Source of the DNA: Berberis thunbergii
Taxonomy: Eukaryota > Streptophyta > Magnoliopsida > Ranunculales > Berberidaceae
Reading direction: 5' to 3'
Assembly: GCA_003290165.1 (NCBI GenBank)
Contig: QNQO01006215.1
Location: 1-64,000, forward strand
Length of the DNA: 64,000 nucleotides
The notes beneath the pieces are model-generated. The model did no database searches. It was not told where the DNA came from and was given only the letters and a program-made list of their open reading frames with translations. Positions 12,000-26,100 of this stretch are shown in pieces; the first letter of the stretch is position 1, and each line of letters starts with the position of its first letter. Position numbers and translations under genes: made by a program.

Positions 12000-12560
12000 C
12001 AAGGCAACGACACTCCACTCTCTCGTCGATCCTCTTTGTCTCTCAACACGCAAAGAGCGTGTAAAACCCTAGAAATTGATAAAATTCAACTGTTTTTCTT
12101 CTCTCAAACCTGGATTCCATCGCTAAAGGTTCGACCTTTTCTCACTCTTTTTCCTTTTAGATTATTATTATCTCGAATGCTTTCTAGGTTTTGAATATTA
12201 GTACTAGTGTTTCAAATTCATTGAGCTTTACCCATCTCGTAATTCCTTCTTTAAACCTGAATTTGGCTTCAATGCCCTAATCATGTCGACTTCATTGGGT
12301 GTTGTGGTTTTAGAACAATCAGTTTTTTGTTAAATTCCTTGAAGAATGAGTTTAGTAAGGATTAATTTACGTTCTAATGGTGGTTTTAAACGATGGGTGT
12401 TCTTTATTATTGGGTGAAAAAATTGAATAAACTGAGTTTTTGTTGTTATAGGTTTGGATGTTCGAGTATCTTGTAAATTTATGAAATTCTAGGGGGTCTG
12501 AGAATATTTTTTCTCAGTCCCCAATATATGAATTTTATTGTTGGTGGTATGTAAGTGGAG
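12000..12560 (+). promoter_or_regulatory. TIC236: TIC236 5' UTR with intron and upstream AUGs
   Basis: Inferred leader. A pyrimidine-rich first exon ends at 12128 (CTAAAG|GTTCG), an intron runs 12129-12451 ending in TTATAG, and the second part reads into the start codon. This part has several upstream AUGs. An 8-codon frame lies at 12458-12484. A 3-codon one starts at 12481 and an 8-codon one runs 12528-12554. The last residue of this 12528 frame is itself an AUG directly followed by UAA (12549-12554), six bases before the main AUG. The transcription start is a guess from base composition. Confidence 0.5.
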
Positions 12561-15500
12561 ATGATGAGCGTTGAAGGTTTGCATACTCCATTTTTTGGGT
12601 TTCCTCTCAGAGGCTCTGTTCGTCGAAAAACCAAAACCAATGGAAATTTAGCTTTTGTAGAAAGAGAAAAGTTTGGAATTCGAACTCTTCCCAAGATTGT
12701 ATGTGCAAAGCAAAATCGTCAGAAGGGCCAAGGGATTTCATTTTCAAAATTTGGTGGGAGAAACGATGAGCCTTCATCAAGAGATTCTAGATTGAAAAAT
12801 GGTGTAAAGATGAATTGTATAGAGGAGAGTTTTTCTCGCAGCAAGGCTCTGGTTAGATCATTTGTTCCTTTGTGGAAGGAGGGTCTGCTATTAGTTAGAT
12901 GCTCTGTGTTTGCTGCAGTGATTTCTGCAGTGGGAGTGTTGGTATGGTATGGACAATTGAAAGCAAAAGGTTATGTTGAGACCAGGCTTTTGCCATCAGT
13001 TTGTTCAGTTCTAAGTGAATATCTTCAACGTGAGATTAGTGTTGGAAACGTTCGAGGTATTTCTCCGTTGAGTATAACACTTGAATCCTCTTCAATCGGT
13101 CCTCATCACGAGGAGTTCTCATGTGGTGAAGTCCCCAGAATGAAGCTGCGAGTCAAACCATTTGCAAGTCTAAGGAGGGGGAAAATTGTTATTGATGCAA
13201 TTTTATCTCGACCAAGTCTGCTGGTTGCACAGAAGGAGGATTTTACCTGGTTAGGGATCCCTTCATCTGACATTGTCTTGGAGAGGCATTCCTCAAACGA
13301 AGAAGGTATAGACTTTCGTACCAAAGTCAGAAGGACTGCTAGAGAAGAAGCAGGTACTTGCTGGGCCAAAGAAAGGAATAAAGCAGCAAGAGAAGCTGCA
13401 GAGATGGGTTATACTGTTCCACAACAGGGTTCTACATCATCAGTGGATAGTGTGCTCAAGGAGGGTGTTGGTCAAAATTTTGATGTTGCAAGCTCACCTT
13501 TGGATGATTGGATGCTTTCGAGGAATCATAATTTTATGGACATTGAGGTTGGTGATAGTATGAAACATGGAAATAAAGAAAAATCGCCTGCTTTGAAATT
13601 TCCTAATTTGGGGATTAATCTATGGTCTAGAATGGTATCAGGTCCTTTAAAGCAAAGATTTAAAAGAAAGTCCAATAGGAAAGAAACCACTGCAGCTGAT
13701 TGTTCTGCCAAAAAAAGAATTCTTGAGCGTAGTGCGGTAGCTGCACTTACATATTTCAGGTGTCTATCCAATAGGAAGTTCAGCGACTCTTCACCATGGG
13801 AGAGGCCCTATTCAGATGGAAGCCAAAGTGCTACTCGGATTGAGACTCATGTCGTCAAAGGTGAGGGTGATCATAATAATGCGAATGAAACAAGTTCTGA
13901 TGATGGAAAAATTGTATCAGACAGTCAACCTGTGCCAACTGATATAAATATTGCACAGACACTGGAGCAGGCTGCTCCTGAAACTTCTGGTGTTGCGTAT
14001 AGCAGAAACAAGGGAGAAACACACTCAGTTAATCACACAGAAGTTAATGTTGGATACAATGATAAATCACCAATCCAGCCCACAGGGGACAAAGATAGCG
14101 CTGGACAGCTTGATTCTGCATGCGAATCATTCCTTGGGAAACTTGGAACTGGTAACAGTGTTTCAAACACAGGACAGACAGATAGCTGTCATGTAAAACA
14201 TATGGATCCAGATGGAGTTCATGACTATCACAATCACAACAATAATGGTTCCACAGTCATTTCTAGCAGCGTGCAGACTGTGGAATCTCTAGATGACAGA
14301 TCTGAGAACTGCAAGGATTCTTCCACCCGCGGCGTGGCTTCAGCAAAGCATGGGCCGTGGCTAGTGATTCACCATTCAGTTCCCGTGTGGCCATTGAGTC
14401 TTAAATCCCCTTTTCCCTTTTTGTCTAGGAGTGTGAGAGCAATGTTGTCTGAGTATTTTACTGGTCAAATTCAGAAAGTGAACTCACACATGAATCTAAA
14501 GCTTGAAGATCTTGTTGCTGAACTTGCTGAAGAGGTAGATGTAGTCCAGCCTGAAGGAATTGAGAAATTACTTCCAGTCACGTTGGATTCTATTCATTTT
14601 ACAGAAGGAACATTGATGCTACTGGGATATGGTGATCGAGAATCAAGGTCAGGCTTCCTTGCATTATTATTATTTTTCACCTAACTGATATGGGAGGTTG
14701 AGTTTGATGATGCCTCTCATTGTTTATCGTACTAATCTCTTATTGCCCTCAGAGATTGTATTAAATGTTAATTTAACTGTTTATGATAATTTGTAGTTGA
14801 CCGATTGATCAGTAAGGGCTATGTAAATGCTTTCCATGAAATGAATATAGTAAAACGTTCAAAACCCTTTCTTTCATAAACCTTGTACTGTCAACTGAAA
14901 TTCTGAAATTTCCATTGCAGCCGCTGAGCCGCGTGCTGTCTGCTTTTATCCAATTCAATTTTTTTTAGCTATAGATGCAAACTAAACATAAATTAACAAA
15001 TGTATCAAACAGCTTATATGTATAGCAGGTGGAGTCATGATTGTAGAAAAATAGTCAATCTGTAAGAATCTTGACAGCTAATGACTTTCTAATGCTCTCA
15101 AATCATTATGATTTGTTTATTTCATATTTTTTGATATTCGTTAATGTGGATGTGCTTTTCTGTGAACTTCTTTGACAGAGAGATAGATGGTGTCAATGGA
15201 CATGTGAAGTTCCAAAACCATTATAGCCGTGTGTATGTTCAGCTGAGCGGGAGCTGTAAAGAATGGAGATCAGATATAGCATCTGATGATGGTGGTTGGT
15301 TATCTACAGATGTGTTTGTTGACTGCATCGAGCAGACCTGGCATGCCAATTTAAAGATTGCAAACCTCTTTGCCCCGGTAAGGTACTCTATATTGATTCC
15401 TGATGCAATAATTCATTAGTTAAAAGTAAAAGAAATCTAAAGCCTCGATCTTTACTTCTACAAAACTTTTAAAATCTATGCTAGCCAGATTCTTAACTGT

Positions 15501-17181
15501 AGGTGCCTGTTTATATTCTTGTTTTACTCTTACGAAAGTTCTAAGCTCTGTGCTTGCCAGATTCTCAATTGTAAATGCCTGTTCATCTTCTTGTTTTCTC
15601 TGCAGCTTGTTGAAAGGCTATTAGAGATTCCAATCATGTGGTCTAAGGGGAGAGCTAGTGGTGAGGTGCTTTTCGATCTTAGTGTTATTGCTGCCTTTTG
15701 TAAATTTACAAAATCTGGTTATATCACTGACTCGCGAAAACATTATAGAAGCCAGCAACAAATCAGAAATGTTGTTGGAAGACAGAATTAGAAATAATCA
15801 AACCAACAAGTTAAACCAGTAAGTTGTAACACATAAATATGGTGTGGAAATAAAGCATAAACCTAATGTTTTAGCATGAGAGGACGATATGCAAAATACT
15901 CGTCGTCATAGAGGCCTGCATAATGTTAGTTATGAGTTTTGACTATGGACCCTCAGTGAAGCCTTGGATAGAAAGCTTTTGGCTCAGGAATGAACCAAAT
16001 GATGGTTTAAAGGACGATCAAGTATATTACATGTCCTTAAGGAGTTTGTCATATATATATAATTGTCTGGATTAAAGTAGGTATTGTTATGACTTGTAAG
16101 GCTCTTTTACCTTTTTCCTTTTCTTTTCTTTTCTTTTCCTAGGTTCACATATGTATGTCAAAAGGAGAGACCTTTCCTAATATTCATGGGCAGCTCGATG
16201 TGAAGGGGTTATCTTTCAAGATATTAGATGCACCATCAGGTTTTTCGGTAATGCACCAGCTCTTTCTATTATTTGAACCTTTTTGTTCCTTTTTTATTTG
16301 TGAAATCAATGCTCGAGCCACCGTTTTTTTTTTTGCTGGTTTTCCTTTAATCTTCTCATAGTCTGTTGTAATCATTTTTTACGGACAACAAGGAAGAATG
16401 GTGTAGTGTTTTTTCTTAGTCGTAGTCACGACCATTACCAGAGCATGGAATTCTTTGTTATGTCTAATACATTCATTTATGTTAACACTGCAATTTACAA
16501 AAAGGTGATATCTATTATATTACAAGTTATTGAGATATAGGTCATTTGATCCAGAGACATGAAATTGCATAATTAAGCTTAAGCACTTTTTTTTAAGATG
16601 TTCTTTTTCTGCAGCGTATATAATGCTTTCTAATTTATTTCTGCAGCCTATTTTAGCAAGGACATTGCTTGTAGTGTCAAAAATTACATCTCAATGTATG
16701 AATGTGGTTATCCTAATTCTCTAACAACAGATTTGGTATATTAAGGTTTATTAGTTCTGCTTGGATAGCAGGAAATGGCAGCAAGTTTATGTTTCCGTGG
16801 TCAACGACTATTCTTGCACAATGCTAGGGGATGGTTTGGTGATGTTCCTTTGGAAGCTTCTGGAGACTTTGGAATCAACCCCGAGGATGGAGAGTTTCAT
16901 CTAATGTGCCAGGTTTCATTCCTTGATTCCTAATTTGTATCAGTGTCCAATATTTTTTCCATTGAAAAATTTGTTCTCATGCATTATTCTCTGTCAGTGA
17001 CGCCAATTATGTACTCATATATACATTTACTTCTGCTGGATGATAGTTCCTTTTAGTTTGTTATTCGATTCATACTTACGCCTAACCTTTAATTTATGTT
17101 TGGTGCTTTTTATACAAGGTTCCCAGCGTTGAAGTGAATGCACTTATGAAGACTTTCAAGATGAAACCTTTGCTATTTCCG
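12561..17181 (+). other. TIC236: TIC236 coding exons 1-6
   Basis: Exon 1 is 12561-14647 (residues 1-695, transit peptide, membrane segment and linker), exon 2 15179-15377, exon 3 15606-15665 (only 60 nt), exon 4 16143-16247, exon 5 16772-16912, exon 6 17119-17181 (63 nt). Exon 1 ends after the second base of a codon and exon 2 completes it as arginine; the others join between codons. The open frame that runs past 14647 to 14684 is intron read-through. In intron 2 the region before the acceptor at 15605 is a tandem duplication. Confidence 0.92.
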
Positions 17182-20100
17182 GTATTTTACACCTTGACTT
17201 CGACTAATTTACTATAGATGCCATAGTTGAAAACTGCCGAGTTACACTTGGACCTGATTTGCATGAAGTGCGTTGGACTTTTACAGTCATTGTGCTTACT
17301 GCTTACTTCTGCAATCAGTTTCAGTGAGAAACAAATTTCTGTATACTAGCTGTTTACAGTCTCGTCGAACATTTGTAAAACTAGGGTATTTTATGACTGT
17401 CTCGTGGTATTGTAGCCTTGCAGTTATTATATATACACAAGCGTGACCATCAGTCCCCGTGTTCCTAGGCGCTTTGCATAAGTATTCCTTCCACGCTTAA
17501 TGTATCATAATTTATTCTTGCATTAACATGAATTACGACATTGAAACTAATTTGTTATGGTACATACAACTCCTTAGTCCATACATGAAATGTTTAAAAA
17601 GGTGGAGGCAGTAATTGAGGCATTTTGCTTCCAAAATGTGAGACGTAGCTTCGAGGTGGTACAGGTAGCAAAACCAAATTTTCCACAATCCAAATTGTAA
17701 GCAAATAGAAAAAAAAAGAAAGAAATTTTGTTTCAACATAAAAGCAAATGAAGCCACGGGTTTACCTCAATCACTTGTAAAAGATTTAAAGAAAAGAAGC
17801 TTGCAGAAGATCCAGATTCTGATTGATGAAAGATGTATGAAAAATAAGTTTGAATGCTTCAAATTTACTTCTTAAGATCACATTAGTTACATTTTTCAAA
17901 TAAAAAAAGATGAAAATGAAACCAGAAAACAAGTTCTTAATTTAAAAAATGGAAAAAAGCCCCAAAAGAGTGCACCTAAAATAAGTTTCAAAATTGTGAT
18001 TTGTAGGCTAACACACTTATTCTTAGAAGATTGTAAGAGAAAGCGTAGTTGAGTTTGAAGTACACACAAAACTTTGTGCGTTAGGAAACTTCAAGTAGCT
18101 GGATTTTTTTTGTTAAGATGATCCCAGCACCTCTGCAGAAACCAGTAACTTCTAAAAACTTTAGTCCCATCAAATTTGAATTTTAACCACAATGGCAATG
18201 TATATATATATATTCAATTTATTTATTGGGCTGCAAATATTTGGAATGGGCTAAATTTTATGGGACCACTCTACAATGTGAGAGATCCTCACAAAAATAG
18301 ATCAAGTCATTCCCAAGTTTTTAACCATACAAAAGATTCATGATCGGGATGTAGATGGAACTCATTCTTACATGTGTTTGCACCATAAAATTTTCCTTTC
18401 TTATTCTTTTTCTTTCATTTGCTCTTTCTAGATGCATAACTTTCTTCTTGTGGTTTATCTATACATATCTAATGTTACTTTCAACTGAATGCAGTTGGCA
18501 GGCTCAGTAACTGCTGTCTTCAATTGCCAGGGTCCCTTGGATGCTCCTGTTTTTGTTGGAAGTGGAATTGTTTCTAGGAAGACAGCTTATTCAGCCCCGA
18601 TATTTCCTACATCTTCTGCGGCTGAGGCAGTGATGAAGGGTAAAGAATCTGGGGCAGTTGCAGCATTTGATCGTATTCCATTTTCATATGTGTCCGCCAA
18701 CTTTACTTTCAACACTGACAATGATGTATGTTTCTCTTAAGCTACTTATTATGAAGTTTGCATGTTTAAACCCTTAATAGTCTATTTATTGTGGATCATG
18801 TTCTTATTTGGGGTTGCAGGTTGCTGATTTGTATGGAATTAGGGCAACCCTTTTGGATGGTGGTGAGATCCGGGGTGCTGGAAATGCATGGATCTGCCCT
18901 GAGGTACACTATTGTCAATGGAGTAATTATGTCCTTTTTGTTTGAAGTGATAAATCAGCGTGTGCCTGGTGCAGTGCATATTTAGAAAGCCACAAAATCT
19001 CAATCACGTTATTTCCATTTTAGGATGATTTGGTTATTGCATATATAGGATTATAAGTTACTGCTGAAAAAAACAATTTAATAAGCCTCAAGGCACTCTT
19101 TTTAATCAGTTTTTTATGAGTTGATTTGAATTAACAATTGAGAGATTTATGGTTTTACAAATATTTCTCCTATTATTTGGTATTTTTCTTGTGTTTTCTT
19201 CTGCCACAAGGTACATTTTTTTTTAATCAACAAGACAGAAAGTATTTTATATCGGAGAAACGAACAAATAGTATACAACTTGGGTGTCACAAGATACATC
19301 GGGGCTGGTCTGATTGTTAGTCCATATGTCTCTAGGTACAATGTTGTATCATGTCCTTGTCTTGGTTATTCTGTTTTTGTTCCCAACCTATCTATATCTT
19401 AGAATAGCGATCAATTTAAATTTTGAAACAGAGGCATGGTCATAGTGTTTCAATAAGCATGTTGTTGTTAGCATTCAAGGACATATGAGATAAACTAAAT
19501 TCTATACAAATGAAGTTGTAAAGTTACAAAACACATACAGAGGCTGTAAATAGGCAAACAAGTAAACCTATTTCTAATTACAGACAATTAAATAACCTAA
19601 TACTCCTGGATAATCCTAAACTAAACACTACTTCAATTATAACTATGTGACCCCACAGAATGCTGATCACTTGTCGATCACTGTCATTGAGCTCGGGTGT
19701 AGAGGTCTGGCATTCAATACCCTAAGAGCATCTCCAATAGGCCAAATGTAGAAGGGAATGCAAAGTGGCTGTTTTGATCATGGTCTAAAGTTACACTCTC
19801 CCTCTCTCCAACAACAATGTATAAAATATGGACAAAATCAAGCAAATGGGTAAAAATGGAAGTCGGATGGCCTTTTGGGAGGTCATGTTAAAAATGCTTG
19901 TGATGCACCTCGAACCCGAGTCCTTACTTCTTACTCACAAATCTCATGAACTCTATCCCTAGACCTCAGTATATGTATAAAAAAATTCAACGGCCTCCCA
20001 GAGTCTGTTCATACTCAGTTTTGGTGGTAGAGGCAGGTGGTAGAAGCTGATGCTGCTCATTTATACCACCTTGTGGAACCAATCTTTGGCTCAGGTGGTA

Positions 20101-23100
20101 TAAAAGAGGGACCTGCCCTCATTTTCAAATTGCTATTGGAGATGGTCTAAAAGCATAGTTATCTGTATATCACGCACAATATGTTTTTCTATCTAAGCAA
20201 CATCAAAACATTACAACGATAATCCGGTGTATACGGGGCCAAGGTGTAAAATATTAATTTTTTATTTCGTATTTTCACCATTTTACTACGCTTTAATTTT
20301 CATTTACCCTCATTTAGGGTTTAAACTAAACAAACTTGATAAAGGAAAAAAAAAGAAACAATGGAATTGGACGCGGACGGGGATGCTTCCTACAATTTGA
20401 GGGTAGATACTTGATGGTACATAGATAATTTTTGAGTTTTTGTGAAGTGACCAGTATTTAGTAACTTTTTTGATACTGTGTCTCAACTCTCTAGACGTTG
20501 AGCATTGAGCTATATTTTGGGTGCTGAAGGTCATACATAGATTTTCCTTGGGGTACAGGTGACATGAATTAATGGATGGATGGATGATAGGTAATAGCGT
20601 ACTTGTGATATCAAAGGAAGCATTCTTCGGACCTCCTTGCGTAAGATATGTGTATCGTAAATTTAGGTTTTGAATACATGATAAGATACGCGTTTCAATA
20701 ACTATGCCCTAGTAAACTTCGGTTCAAACGCAGTACCTACTAAAGGAGCATAAAACATGTATTTCATGTTTAAACTCTTCACACATTATGATAAAATTTC
20801 AATAGGCATGAATTATTGGATTTCTATACCAGGGATAGATGATTGGGACTTTGACTTTTTTGCATGTTAAAAACTAAGGGTGTGTTTGGTTGCATGAAAT
20901 CTTATTCCATGGAATGAAGAGGAATAAAAGAAGAGTGGATACGATGAAATAAGAAATGAAAAGGGGAAGGTAGGACCTATGTAGCCTTAGGCACTAGGCA
21001 AGCTAGGCGACCAAGCAACATTCTATTATTATTTTTTCCCATTCATCTTCTATATGTACTATAAGACCTTTATACATGCAATTATACATCATTTTATTAA
21101 GTAATTTACATAAGTTGGACTAAAATCATGAAATTCAAAGCATGGCATAGTCATAATCCAATATCAATAAAAAAAAGTTGCATTCTCCTTTCTCTTTGTT
21201 GCCGTTGCCTGCTGCATTGTGGGGCGAGTTGAGAACGATCAAGAGGGGAGGGGGATTTTAGGGATTTGAACTTAAAACATGGTCAAGTGAATTGCCTTGA
21301 CCAAGGAAAACAAAATTAGTCTCAGGCAGTCGCCCGAGAATACAACTAAAAGTCTCTCACCTTGCAAAGGCAAGGCTATCCTAGTTTTGTGTGCCAAAGT
21401 GTCACTCGAGACTACATAGGTTAGGACCAAGGACTGTAATTTTGCGAAAATTTACAAAATATCTCGACATATTTCGTTTTTTGAGATCTCGAAATTTAAA
21501 GTATCGAAATTGAAAAGTGCATTTTATTTCGACGAGTTATTTCGAAATATCTCATTTTTTCCCCAAAATTTCGGCATTTTTGTGTAAAACCTAAAAAGTT
21601 ATGAAGCAAATTATAATTTTTTGGGCCGAAATATTGTATATTTTTAGGTTTCGATATTTTCATGTAAAACCCGAAAAACTATGAAGAAAATTACATTTAT
21701 AGGGATATTTGTGTACTTATGCTTCATATATATTTATTAGGTTAATTTGCTTGTATCGTACTTTTTTCGCATATTCATATATGTTTGACATATTCGCGAA
21801 ATTAGGACATTCCAATTCCTATGTGAGAATCACACGCCTCGCCCAACCCCCCCACAGATAATCCAGATCCCATGTTTTATGGGAAACATGGGAGGGTGAT
21901 TCTTCTATATGTTCATATACTTACGGTTATAATCACCTCACTATTGCAAAAGGCTTTGAGACGGGTTACATTCCATGTTCCTTTCATCTAGACATATCCT
22001 AATCGTCAGTAACACAGATTATAACTTGTTTTTTATTTTATTTTAGTTTATTTTTATTGATATTCTTAAATGGACTATATAATTATATGCTAGAAAGTGG
22101 TACACATTATGATCTATATAATTATACGCTAGTGTTAGCCAAAGAAAGGTGTTCATTGTTTCCTTTGTGCATTCTCTTCCATTCTTTTCCCCAAAAGATT
22201 GCTTATTATACCTTTTGGTTCGTTGATTGAGAAGTTAACTATTCTTTTTTCTTAATGTTTTATTTTGGGTATATTTGTATATGTGGTAAGTCCAAATGTT
22301 CTATTTCTTTTTTCATTTGAAACAGGGTGAAGTAGATGAGACAGCAATAGATGTGAACTTTTCTGGTAATTTGGCTTTCGACAATGTTATGCATCGGTAT
22401 CTACCTTGTGAAATGCAACCAATTCCATTCAGACTAGGTGAACTAAATGGAGAAACTAAGCTATCAGGATCCCTTTTAAAACCGTAAGATTCTGAGATAT
22501 TAGTTGTGATTGATGCACTTCAGTACTTGCAAAAAGTTATTTTCTTTCTGCATCCTTGACTTATTATTGAAAAAAGCTTTATTGGATATAGGAGATTTGA
22601 CATCAAGTGGGCTGCACCAAAAGCTGAAGGATCTTTTAGTGATGCACGCGGGGATATTATTATTTCACATGATTCTATTACTGTCAGTTCATCCTCAATT
22701 GCTTTTGACTTAAATATGAAAGTTCAAACATCATATTGTAATGAACTGTCATCATTAGACAGTGATGGTCATCTTGAAAATAATGCTGTTCCTTTAGTTG
22801 TTGAGGGAGTTGACCTGGACTTGCGAATGCGTGGTTTTGAGTTCTTCAGCTTGACATCTTATTCTTTGGATTCTCCTAGACCTGTACATATGAAAGCAAC
22901 AGGAAGGTTCAAGTTTCAGGGAAAGGTTGTGAAACCTTCTAGTACAAATGACATGGATATCTTGGACCCTGAGAAGGATGTGTTAGGGATGCAGAAAACT
23001 AGCAGTGAGAAAAATAGTAGTCTTGTTGGGGAGGTCGTAATCTCAGGTTTCAAACTGAATCAGCTGATGTTAGCACCACAGCTGGTTGGATCTCTGATCA

Positions 23101-26100
23101 TTTCACCTGGCAATATAAAGGTATAACTTCAAAAAATGCACTTGCGACTTTATTTTTGTTATGGTAGTCTGAATGCCATTTCATTGGTGTTTTTCTTATC
23201 TATTGTTCATGCTTAAAAGTTAGAAGTAATCTGATCCTTAACTTTCTACTATTTCGAGTTTTGTAGTTGGATGCTGCAGGTAGGCCAGATGAAAATTTGG
23301 CAGTGGAGGTTGTTGGACCTTTACAGCCTACAACAGAAGAGAACTCACAAAAGAAAACAATGTTCTCATTTTCTCTTCAAAAAGGACAACTTAAAGCCAA
23401 CTTTTGCTACCAACCTCAAAAATCAGCTAATTTGGAGGTATATTGTCCTGCTGTCAGCTATTGGTTAAAATTTTTTGTGAATTTCTTTCTTGGTTGAACT
23501 TTAACATTTCTTTACATTGTTGGTAGGTGCGACACTTACCACTTGATGAATTGGAGTTGGCTTCACTTCGAGGAACAATACAAAGGGTTAGTTTACACTT
23601 AAATATGTTTTATTTATTTATTTTTAACTCGAACTCTGTAAACCCAATTAGGAATTTGAAAATGTATTCATTCATGTGAGGATGATCACGACATCATGTA
23701 TAAATTACAAGAAAATCTTACATCATCACAGTCTCAAGTCATTGGTGATGAAAATGAATGGTTGATGATCCTCACGTAATGAAGAATCCATTTCTTAATT
23801 CATACTAAGATACAAATATCAAAATAGTATGAGTGTTTTCGGTAGTGATTTTTACGGTGATGATACCATATTCACATGAGCGAAATTTGGAACTTCTATT
23901 TTGTTGTTTTGTGCCCCAAGCCCGCTCAAGTTAAGTTGGCTAAGTGCTATGACAATAAATTTGATATGATAGATCTGCCCAATCTAATAGATAGCTTAAG
24001 CTTTTAGAGTATAAAGTGATTTGAACATGGTCTCAAAGCATTGGTCATTAGAGGTCATGGCTTTGGTTCTTTCCAAGTTTAATCATCTAAGGTGTGTTTG
24101 GTTGCATGAAATCCTATGCCATGGGAATCCATGAGGGGACCCCTATATTTTAGGCTAATTTGAGGTATCACTTCACTTCCATAATTTTGATTTTGTGATC
24201 AATGGTGGAAATGAAAGTCCCATGAACATAGGAATCACATGCCTTGGGTACCAAGGAGTGTGATTCCCATGTCCATGGGACTTCCATTTCCACCATTGAC
24301 ACAAAATCAAATGGTGGATGTGGAGTGATACATCAATTTAGCCTAAAATGTAGGGGTACCCTCGTGGATTCCCATGACAAAGATTCCATGCAACCAAACA
24401 CACCCTAAGAATTTCAAGTAATTTCTAGCACATGCGCCTAGGGGAGTGCTGAGAGTTTGAAGTATTTGATTCCAATGAAAATTTTTTATGGAAAAATTAC
24501 AAAAGAAAGAAGAAATAGGAGCGGAAGTGGGAAAAGAATTCCTCCCATTCTCCATTAATCATTGCATTAACCACTTGATTCTACATGATAGTTCTGCCTC
24601 CCCTAACAAATAATTTTTTTGATGAGATGGAAACTTTAGAAAAATAATATATGCATATTTTCTAGGGTAAAATGCTATGACGCAAAGAGCATAAGACATG
24701 AAGGGAACATCGAAAATGAAATGCATCTCTTATGCGTTGTCTCCTTTCATGACTATACTGTACTTTCAAAATTCTAGGTATGTTTTTCTCTAGTTTATTA
24801 TTGCGTTGTGTATGGATTGTACATGTTTATAATTATCAAGACATTATAATAAACTATACCCCAAATAGTGAAATGTTCCCAATATTGTTATGAAAACCTT
24901 GGCCAAAAAAAAATGAAAATAAAATAAAATTGTGGATTATATGACAACCTTGTTTGTCTTCGATTTTTTTCTGTGATACTTAGCTTTAAGTCAAAGCCCA
25001 TGTAGTGGGTGCACGAGTTTATACTCCAGTGGTTATGAGGCGTATTACGTAGGATGTCACATGTTTGTAAATTCATGAATAATCACTAGCATTTATAGAC
25101 AGAAATGAAGCTATATTACCAAAATTTTCATTGTGGTTGGCTCCTTGAACTCGTGCATGTGCCCAATTTAATGCACAAAACCAAGTAAAATGCAATGTGT
25201 CCCACACCATAAGATAAAGGACGTCTTTTTTTCATTTTTGTCACTAGCAGTTCAAGCCCCAAAATATTCATTAGGCATTGGTTACTCGGTACTTTCAGGC
25301 AGAAGTCCAATTAAATTTCCAGAAAAGGAGGGGCCATGGCTTATTGTCAGTACTTCGTCCAAAGTTCAGTGGTTTGCTAGGGGAAGCCCTTGATGTGTCT
25401 GCTCGATGGAGTGGGGATGTTGTAAGTACCTACTTACCGAGTTCTCTGTTTTGCAATTTTTGAATCCTTTCAATGATAAATCTTTATATTGTCTTTTATT
25501 TCTTTATTTTGTTATTATTAGTATAATTGACTTAATTCAAGCCAAAAGAGCAGAAATATATCAAAAGACCCCACAAGCAAGAAAAAGCCAGCCTTTCATG
25601 CAAGACCCCAAAAGAACAAAATAAAGACTACATTCTGGCAATTAGGCAAGGTCGTGTCCGCACATTACATGACATCTCCCTCATTTCTACTGCCAGACTC
25701 TTATCTTACTGCCTTTAGGCTCAGCTCATCTGATTTTTTTCATCCATTCTAGAATAGCATACAAGGATATTGATGATGACTTATATCTGAATTAGTCGAG
25801 ATATAGGACTAGTCAGGCGCATTAAAGTTGGAAAGAGGCTTGGATTTTCTAGCATGCGTAAAGCTACAATGGCTTTAGCTTTTTCATACTCAAATTGAAT
25901 CCCTTTTCTGCGAACCCGCACAATTCCTTTCCTCTAGAGAAGATGAATTCTTCTTGGGATACTCCCATGGAGGTTCTCTATGCCATCTTATACTTGATAT
26001 TTTTGTCTTTCTTTCTGTTTTTCTCTTTTTAAAAGTGATTTTCCCTTCATTAATTACAGACTTTTGCGTTGCCCCCTTTTAAGTTTTAAGAACAACTTGT

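Larger units (their letters stand above)
18495..23586 (+). other. TIC236: TIC236 coding exons 7-12
   Basis: Exon 7 18495-18725, exon 8 18820-18903, exon 9 22326-22483, exon 10 22592-23120, exon 11 23267-23437, exon 12 23527-23586 (60 nt). They encode residues about 886-1296, part of the beta-rich intermembrane-space repeat region. Exon 9 ends after the second base of a codon. Intron 8 (18904-22325) is the longest, 3.4 kb, and holds two MITE sequences. Each exon is bounded by AG and GT and the frame is continuous. Confidence 0.92.

Noticed and set aside
11768..12049. 93-codon - strand frame upstream of TIC236
   Set aside because: Lies over the promoter and first leader exon of TIC236; no recognisable motif.
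12555..12560. TIC236 start six bases upstream of the ATG
   Set aside because: The codon at 12555 is GTG and directly follows an in-frame-independent AUG-UAA; the first real ATG of the frame is 12561.
14648..14684. Extension of TIC236 exon 1 to the stop at 14682-14684
   Set aside because: A donor at 14647/14648 joins in frame to the conserved continuation at 15179; the extension is intron.
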